Shown here in pieces: positions 57,714-64,000 of a stretch of DNA of 64,000 nt. Made by a program: the position numbers and the translations under genes. The stretch comes from Mikania micrantha (lineage: Eukaryota; Streptophyta; Magnoliopsida; Asterales; Asteraceae), in NCBI GenBank assembly GCA_009363875.1, contig CM018682.1, forward strand, positions 65,618,031 through 65,682,030, read 5' to 3'. Positions within the stretch are counted from its first letter, which is position 1. Every line of letters begins with the position of its first letter. The notes under the pieces are model-generated. The model worked only from the letters and a program-made list of their open reading frames with translations. It had not been told where the DNA came from and did no database searches.

Positions 57714-60700
57714 ATGCAGGGTCCTTCAGCATGCCAAAATAGCATCTGGTATGTTGACAGTGGAGGATCCATGCATATGACTGGGAACAGATCTCTTCTT
57801 AATGACTATTTTACAGGAAGGAAGGGATTTGTATCCTTTGGAAATGATGCTAAGGGTTATATTATAGGAAAAGGTTTTGTGACAAATGGTGAGATAAGGT
57901 TTGATGATGTGAATCATGTAGAGAATCTTAAGTATAATCTTCTGAGTGTTAGTCAGATGTGTGATAAGGGGCACATTTCTCTTTTCACCAAGCAAGACTG
58001 CAGAATACTGTCTTCTGAAGTGTTGCCTCTGATTGGCAAAGTCTTAGATGAGTATACTCTCCTTAAGGCTAATAGAGTGGGAAAGGTCTATGCCTTTGAT
58101 TTGTCAAAGAAAATTTCTGTTAAAGGTCATCCTTGTTTATTTTCAAAGGCCTCTCTCCAGGAATCAAATCTGTGGCATAGAAGATTAAGTCATGTGAATC
58201 TCAAAAACATGAATCAACTGGTGAAACATGGATTGGTCAGAGGTCTTCCAATGAAGGATTTTAGTTGTGATGAGAATTGCACTGCTTGCTTGAAAGGGAA
58301 GCAACACAAAGTTTCTTTTCCTCCAATTGGTGATCCCAAATCCACTGGTTGTTTGCAAATGTTGCACATGGATTTGTTTGGGCCAGTGAAGGTTATGAGT
58401 ATGGCAAAGAAGAAGTATTGCTTAGTAATTGTTGATGATTACTCAAGGTTTGTCTGGACCTTCTTCTTACACTCAAAAGATGAGGTTGCCAAGTCCATTA
58501 CAAACTTTGTGTTGTATGTTGAGAAGCAATATTCTCTTCCTGTCAAGTGTGTAAGGAGTGACAATGGAACAGAGTTCAGAAATCATATTCTGGATGAATT
58601 TTATATGTCTAAGGGAATTAAGAGGCAGTATAGCATCCCTAGAACTCCTGAACAAAATGGTGTAGTTGAAAGGAAAAATAGAACCTTGATTGAAGCTGCC
58701 AGAACAATGCTGGCTGATTCTGGCTTGCCATTGACTTTCTGGGCAGAAGCTATCAATACTGCTTGTTATGTGCACAACAGGGTTTTAGTGAATCAAAGGT
58801 GGTTGAAAACTCCTTATGAACTGCTTCATAATTTGACTCCTTTGATTTCCTTCTTCAGAGCTTTTGGGTGTCCATGTTATATCCTCAATACCAAAGATCA
58901 ACTTAAAAAGTTTGACTCCAAAGTTGATGCAGGATATTTTGTTGGCTATTCTTCAACTTGCAAGGCTTACAGAGTGTTCAACTGCAGAACAAAGATGGTT
59001 GAAGAAACTCTTCATGTCAAATTCAATGAATGTCCAAAAGACTCTATTCCACAAAATCCTGTTGAGCTGTTTAATCTAGACATATTGCAACATGAATCCT
59101 ATTCATCCCAAGATAAGTCTATTGGTGTGGAAGATAATGCACCTAAAGCATTTCCACCAACAGCTTCTCCAGCAACCTCACAAGGATGCCATGATGATGA
59201 AGATGAAAGTACTCATTTGTTCAGATTTAGTGACAATATGCCTATGTCTGCTAAATCTGATGCTCCTCCTGCTCCAGTTGTTCCTCCAAATACAAATGCT
59301 GATGAAATTCTGGATTCTTCTACATCATTTGAAATTCCTGCTGAACTGTTTCCTGGGTCTTCATCAACATCTGCAGCAGATGCACCCCCAGCAAACACTT
59401 GCACTGATCTTATTCCATATCAAGAACTGAAGGATCATCCATTATCTCAAGTTCTTGGTGATATTTCTGCTGGTGTTTCCACAAGAAGTCAATTGTCAAA
59501 TTTTTGTCTTCATGCTTTATTTGTGAGTCAGCAAGAGCCAAAGAACTATCACACAGCACTCAAAGACAATGGCTGGGTGGAGGCAATGCAGTTGGAGTTG
59601 TTGCAGTTCAAGAAACAACAAGTCTGGGAGCTGGTTCCGTTACCCCAAGGTAAGTGTGCAATAGGCACTAAATGGGTGTTTAGGAATAAAACTGATGAAA
59701 ATGGTCAAATAATTAAGAACAAGGCCAGACTGGTTGTACAGGGGTTCTCTCAGGAAGAAGGTATTGATTATGATGAGACTTTTGCCCCTGTAGCTAGACT
59801 GGAAGCAATTAGATTGTTTTTAGCATATGCTGCCTTACACAAACTAAAAGTTTTTCAAATGGATGTCAAAAGTGCTTTCTTATATGGTACAATAAAAGAG
59901 GAAGTGTATGTGTGTCAACCACCAGGTTTTGAGGACAACAAACATCCTGATTGGGTGTATAAGCTTGATAAAGCTCTTTATGGGCTGAAACAAGCACCTA
60001 GAGCTTGGTATGACACTCTATCCACTTTTCTTCTTAAAAATAATTTCACTAGAGGCTCCATTGATAAAACTTTATTCATAAAGAATGTAGGACAGCATAA
60101 GCTACTTGTTCAAATTTATGTTGATGACATTATATTTGCTTCATCTGATCCAAAGTTGTGTGCTGATTTCACTGAGTTAATGACCAAAAATTTTGAAATG
60201 AGTGCCATGGGGGAATTACAGTTTTTCTTGGGTCTTCAAATCAAACAAAGTATTGATGGCATTTTCATTCATCAATCCAAATACACAAAAGAGTTGTTAA
60301 AGAAATTTGATTTGCAAAACTGTAAACAATGTTCTAACCCCATGAGCAGCACCACACAACTTGATGCAGATGTGAAAGGTAAATCAGTTGATGAAACTCT
60401 TTATAGATGTATGATTGGGTCCTTGATGTATCTCACAGCATCTAGGCCAGACATTATGTTTGCTACATGTGTTTGTGCTAGATTTCAGGCTGCACCTAAA
60501 GAATCTCATTTGATTGCTGTTAAAAGAATTTTCAGATACTTGCAGGGCACTCAATCACTGGGAATTTGGTATTCCACTGGTCATTCCTGCAAACTTGTTG
60601 CTTTCTCTGATAGTGACTATGCAGGATGCAAACTCACCAAAAAATCAACTTCTGGTGGTTGTCAGTTTCTAGGTAATTGTTTGGTTTCTTGGCAAAGTAA

Positions 60701-61061
60701 GAAACAAACATCTGTGGCCATTTCAACAGCTGAAGCCGAGTACATTGCTGCTGCAAGCTGTACTTCACAAATTCTCTGGCTTCAAACTCAACTATTGGAT
60801 TATGGCATCAAAGAGTCTAAGACACCATTGTTAATGGATAGTGCCTCAGCTCTTTGTATTGTCAAGAATCCAGTTCAGCACTCTAGGACCAAACATATTG
60901 AGATCAGACATCATTTTATAAGAGATTGTTCTGAAAAGGGTCTGATTGATCCAAAGTTTGTTCCTAGTGCTGATGAGCTTGCAGACATCTTTACTAAGCC
61001 TTTAGACACCTCCACTTTTCAAAATTTAGTTCTTAGGCTTGGTATGCTGCAACTTGAATAG
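57714..61061 (+). CDS. B: copia pol polyprotein (protease, integrase, RT, RNase H), intact
   Basis: 1,115 codons with no lesion. The aspartic protease active site is WYVDSGGS (residues about 12-19). A GAG-pre-integrase region follows (WHRRLSHVNLKN, CTACLKGKQHK). The integrase core has LHMDLFGP, RSDNGTEFRN and PEQNGVVERKNRTL, the D-D-E triad. RT has LVVQGFSQEEGIDYDE, QMDVKSAFLYG, LYGLKQAPRAWYDTL and the catalytic YVDD. RNase H has FSDSDYAGC, STAEAEYIAAAS and KNPVQHSRTKHIEIRHHF. Its frame equals that of the gag C-terminal part, separated by TGA and a second TGA (57708-57710), so expression needs readthrough, splicing or reinitiation. The ATG at 57714 is only the first Met after the stops, not a proven start. 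Confidence 0.93.
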   Translation: MQGPSACQNSIWYVDSGGSMHMTGNRSLLNDYFTGRKGFVSFGNDAKGYIIGKGFVTNGEIRFDDVNHVENLKYNLLSVSQMCDKGHISLFTKQDCRILSSEVLPLIGKVLDEYTLLKANRVGKVYAFDLSKKISVKGHPCLFSKASLQESNLWHRRLSHVNLKNMNQLVKHGLVRGLPMKDFSCDENCTACLKGKQHKVSFPPIGDPKSTGCLQMLHMDLFGPVKVMSMAKKKYCLVIVDDYSRFVWTFFLHSKDEVAKSITNFVLYVEKQYSLPVKCVRSDNGTEFRNHILDEFYMSKGIKRQYSIPRTPEQNGVVERKNRTLIEAARTMLADSGLPLTFWAEAINTACYVHNRVLVNQRWLKTPYELLHNLTPLISFFRAFGCPCYILNTKDQLKKFDSKVDAGYFVGYSSTCKAYRVFNCRTKMVEETLHVKFNECPKDSIPQNPVELFNLDILQHESYSSQDKSIGVEDNAPKAFPPTASPATSQGCHDDEDESTHLFRFSDNMPMSAKSDAPPAPVVPPNTNADEILDSSTSFEIPAELFPGSSSTSAADAPPANTCTDLIPYQELKDHPLSQVLGDISAGVSTRSQLSNFCLHALFVSQQEPKNYHTALKDNGWVEAMQLELLQFKKQQVWELVPLPQGKCAIGTKWVFRNKTDENGQIIKNKARLVVQGFSQEEGIDYDETFAPVARLEAIRLFLAYAALHKLKVFQMDVKSAFLYGTIKEEVYVCQPPGFEDNKHPDWVYKLDKALYGLKQAPRAWYDTLSTFLLKNNFTRGSIDKTLFIKNVGQHKLLVQIYVDDIIFASSDPKLCADFTELMTKNFEMSAMGELQFFLGLQIKQSIDGIFIHQSKYTKELLKKFDLQNCKQCSNPMSSTTQLDADVKGKSVDETLYRCMIGSLMYLTASRPDIMFATCVCARFQAAPKESHLIAVKRIFRYLQGTQSLGIWYSTGHSCKLVAFSDSDYAGCKLTKKSTSGGCQFLGNCLVSWQSKKQTSVAISTAEAEYIAAASCTSQILWLQTQLLDYGIKESKTPLLMDSASALCIVKNPVQHSRTKHIEIRHHFIRDCSEKGLIDPKFVPSADELADIFTKPLDTSTFQNLVLRLGMLQLE

Positions 61062-61614
61062 ATTGTTTTTTTTTATAAATAAACTTTAAATTTTACAAAA
61101 ATCCAAAAATATTCAATTTTTAATAAAAATTTTTTTATTACCTTGAAATTTTTTGATATTTTCAGTAAATTCTGATAAATATCAGAAGTACTGATTCAAG
61201 GAAAGCTTTGACCTTTACCAATACTCTAAGTTACAAGTACTGATGGGTGTTGGTTCACTAAGTACTGAAGGTCACACATTTCTCACAAGTCCTGATGAAC
61301 AACTTTTTCACAAGGTCTGATGACCAAAATGTTCACAAGTTCTGATGAACAACTTTTTCACAAAGTCTGATGACCAAAATGTTCACAAGTTCTGATGAAC
61401 ATATTTTTCACAAAGTCTGATGAGCAACTGCTGAAAACAACTGATGAGCAATATCTGTCGACAACATCTGATGAGTAACTTTACTCTTCAAATGTTTCAA
61501 CCTATGTTGTTTTTCCTATTTAACTCAAACCTTCTTCAGCTGTTTCATTATCAATTCCTCAGAACTTTCAATTTTTTTTCAAAAACCTATCTTCCCTCTC
61601 AAGTCTTTGCATCC
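61062..61614 (+). other. B: pol to extra-ORF spacer with TCTGATGA array and TATA-like box
   Basis: 61250-61480 carries about nine TCTGATGA(A/C/G) units. Two or more form longer repeats (TTCACAAGTTCTGATGAACA, TTCACAAAGTCTGATGACCA). ACAACATCTGATGAGTAA at 61461-61478 is an exact inverted match to 54095-54112 in B's LTR. CTATTTAA at 61516-61523 matches the LTR's TATA-like box. The extra ORF starts 92 bp after that box. Confidence 0.75.
61516..61523 (+). promoter_or_regulatory. B: candidate internal promoter box
   Basis: TTTTCCTATTTAACTC, compared with TTTCTATTTAAGTG in the LTR. Confidence 0.4.
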
Positions 61615-64000
61615 ATGGCAACCATGAACCTGAAACCTCGTCATAACTCCGTCGCTTATCTTACAAAATCCTCTTTCTGGTCCAAGTTTGACAAAGCAGT
61701 TGACTTAATGAATGCATCACAATTCCAAACCGCCTTTCTCATAAACCCAACACTTCATGTCGAATCCATTCATCAATTCTGGATGAATGTAGAACTCATC
61801 AATGTTGGTACTGGTGTGATATCTCTTCGTTCAACAGTAAATGGTCATAATGTGCACATCAGCCCAGCTGAACTACGGGAGGTTCTCCACCTTGATGATG
61901 CGAACTTGGTTACGCAATTCCCAAAGAACTTAACTGACCTCTGTTTCACAAGTCATGAATACCAAGGTGATTTAAGCGATTCTACTCTATACAAGAAGCA
62001 TTTCAATGATCCGGAGCGCCTGATATTTCACATGATCAACATTTGCTTGGCTCCGAAATCTTCTTCATGGGACCAGATGTCCTCCAGGTGGCAACAGGTA
62101 TTGTATTCAATTCTGGAATCTCAAAAACTAAATTTTTCTCAAATTTTGTTTTCAGAATTAACTGAACATGCTGCTAAGCCTGTTTCTTCTAGATAACTAC
62201 TTTATCCGCGATTTATCATGGCCATCATAGAAAAACAGTTACAGCACAATGGCCTTGTTGGTCAGGGGATATCTGCTCCAGCAGTTCTGTTGGAGGTATA
62301 TTCCCGACACAACTCAAACCTCACTCTCAAAGAGGCTGCCCGAAAGCTCAAACCCAAGCTTCGGGAACACACAGTCTCCACTTCAAAATCCAAATCCAAA
62401 GTCCCCACCAAACCAAAATCCAAAAAGCCCAAAAAGGCTGCTCAGGGAAATGAGTCCCCTGAGTCTGCCCAGGCCTCACCAAGGCATGAAATGGCCACTG
62501 GAAGTAGTCAACCAGTGGTCCATCAGACTCCACCAGCTCAAACCGCCCAGGCTTCCTCTCAACAGGAACCTGGTGCAACCATTGAAGGGGCAGACACATT
62601 TCTAGAACCTCTTTCATTTGAAAAGGTTTCTATTGAACAGCACCAATCTCCCCGGGTGCACTCTGTTTCACAGCTAAATCCTATGGAAACCACCCAACAA
62701 AGCCCAACTTTTGTCATTGAACATATCCTGGATCAGTTGAACACTCCTATCCCCACCCAGACACCTATCACTACTGGGATTAGCTCCAACATTGAGGGGG
62801 AGGATCAAAGTGTCTCTGATAACCCACAGGATTTTGACTACCAAATCAGATCTCCTAGTGTGGAAAGAGAGATTCTGATATCTGACAGGGCTGCTACTTC
62901 TTCACCTCCATCATTTGGAGTGATTGATAGTAGTAACATAGCTAAGACCCTGTCAGAGGCAACAACTGATGAAGGGATTACCCCTGAGGTTGGAAGTCCC
63001 CAGTTCCAAGAAAAAGGGGCACCTGATCATGTTGAGCCACACTCAACTCAGGTAGATCCTGATACTCTCAGGAGGTCAGATGATTTAGCCAAGGCTAATG
63101 ATGACCAAAGGACCCTTGCTGCTGTTCTGCAACAGAACAAACTCCTTGAGGCTGAGGTCTGTAGGCTCAATGAGCTACTCACCAAGATGTCCAAGGACAA
63201 AAGTCCATCTTCCCCTATTACCCCACAGATGGCACCTTCTAATCTTGAAGGTCACACAAACACTTCCACCTCTACTCCACAATTTAACAAGCCACCAGCC
63301 TCTGCTTCAGGCACTAATCCTTTGGGTTCCAGCCCCCCAGAGGCATTAGCTGCTGCCCTTCTCACTGTTATACCTCTCATCACTCCCTTACTAAAGAACA
63401 TCATCACCCAAGCCCTTGATGAGAGGCTACCCTCACAATCTCAAATCCAGCAAATGGTAGATGATGCTGTGACTGCCAAGTTTACTTCTCTTTACACTCC
63501 TTCTTCCCCTGCAGCCAAAAAGGGGGAGTTAGGAACAGACTCAGTCACAGCTTCAGCTTCTAAAAGGCAAAGAAATGAAGATGAAGATATTGCTTCTGAA
63601 AGGTCTCCAGCTATTCAAGTTACATATAAAAGACAAAAGAAGAATAAACCTGTTGAGATGGATACTGTTGCTGAGGAGGAGGTTGAGCAAGTCAATATAG
63701 AGAATGTGGAAAAGGAAATTGAAGAAATTGGTGATAAAGAAGTTGAAGAAAATGTTGAGAAAGTAACAGAAGAGTTTACAACCTCTGAATCACAAGAAAT
63801 TGAACAAGAGGAAATGCAAGCACAAAAATCTGATGTTCAAGTTGCTCAAGTTGCTGATGTTAGTGCTCCTCCCAAGAAAAGGAGATTATTAAGGATTCAA
63901 GAAGAGGAGGAATCTGATGAGGAGGAATCTGATGAGGAAGACAGGCTTCCTATCTCCACTGTAATTAAAGCAAAAGTTCAAAAGCCTGAATCATCAAAAA
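61615..64000 (+). pseudogene. B: extra ('env-like') ORF, one stop, runs off right edge
   Basis: The start at 61615 opens MATMNLKPRHNS. The first 193 codons match A's N-terminal domain in layout (FW...VE, VNGHNVHISPAELREVL, then the YPRF block). A TAA at 62194-62196 sits five codons before LLYPRF. From 62197 the frame is open for more than 600 codons to the window end. Features in order: basic Lys/Pro segment (KSKSKVPTKPKSKKPKK), Ser/Pro/Gln-rich linker, heptad-like coiled coil (NKLLEAEVCRLNELLTKM, about 63138), hydrophobic segment (LAAALLTVIPLITPLL, about 63346-63400), basic clusters KRQRNE, KRQKKNK and PPKKRRL, and acidic tracts. The single hydrophobic stretch might be a membrane segment; the basic clusters suggest nuclear import. 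No signal peptide is seen. Confidence 0.75.

Noticed and set aside
61250..61480. TGATGA and CTGA boxes suggesting C/D snoRNAs
   Set aside because: Boxes occur in every repeat unit without terminal stems or guide-length spacing, so they come from the repeat itself.
43618..64000. Two gag-pol sets as one element or a tandem duplication
   Set aside because: A and B differ in LTR, motif and protein sequence. B has its own LTR and PBS at 54460-54477, so it is a separate nested insertion.

Overview
The window looks like plant nuclear DNA made almost entirely of nested LTR retrotransposons. I see no intact host gene. The evidence is initiator-tRNA-Met primer binding sites (TGGTATCAGAGC type), long TG...CA LTRs, chromodomain-bearing Ty3/gypsy pol genes of Tekay/Del type, and SIRE-like Ty1/copia elements with an extra ORF after pol. 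From remembered protein style I would guess an Asteraceae genome, but that is inference. || Layout, left to right. (1) T1, a Ty3/gypsy element on the minus strand, fills 1-10449. Its 3' LTR runs off the left edge, and its two LTRs differ at only about three places I can see, so it is young; its genes are nevertheless broken. (2) T1 sits inside another gypsy LTR (E, 10450-11482), which sits inside the last codons of a copia pol gene (C, 11483-13300, with PPT and 3' LTR). (3) 13301-15676 holds MITE-like repeats and possible host promoter/5'UTR debris. (4) T2, an old minus-strand gypsy element, occupies 15677-18008 and 31348-34425. It is split by T3 (plus strand, 18009-31347). T3's 5' LTR is split by a solo LTR of the T1 family (20201-23170, TSD TAAAC), and its 3' LTR by a MULE-like element (28575-29901, 10-bp TSD). 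(5) 34426-38130 holds small decayed repeats and a 590-bp ancient tandem duplication. (6) A short gypsy start (D, 38131-38744) is interrupted by SIRE-like copia element A, which begins at 38745. A's leader carries a 4,044-bp gypsy solo LTR (39274-43317, TSD ATTTT). (7) A second SIRE-like element, B, is inserted just after A's extra ORF, at about 53974, and runs off the right edge. || B is the best-preserved element. It has an intact 1,115-codon protease-integrase-RT-RNase H ORF, a gag with one homopolymer frameshift, and an extra ('env-like') ORF with one stop. A is a pseudogene with many stops and frameshifts. || The most interesting signals are cis-acting. Both SIRE elements carry an element-specific repeat family and matching TATA-like box both in the LTR and just upstream of the extra ORF, as if that ORF had its own LTR-like promoter. 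Element A also has a strong 3' splice site abutting the extra ORF's ATG. The extra-ORF proteins carry nuclear-localisation-like basic clusters and no visible signal peptide. Five gypsy LTR families share a donor/branch-point/acceptor set resembling an intron inside the LTR. Four gypsy leaders share a hairpin right after the PBS. The T1-family promoter has four CGCG palindromes immediately upstream of its TATA box.
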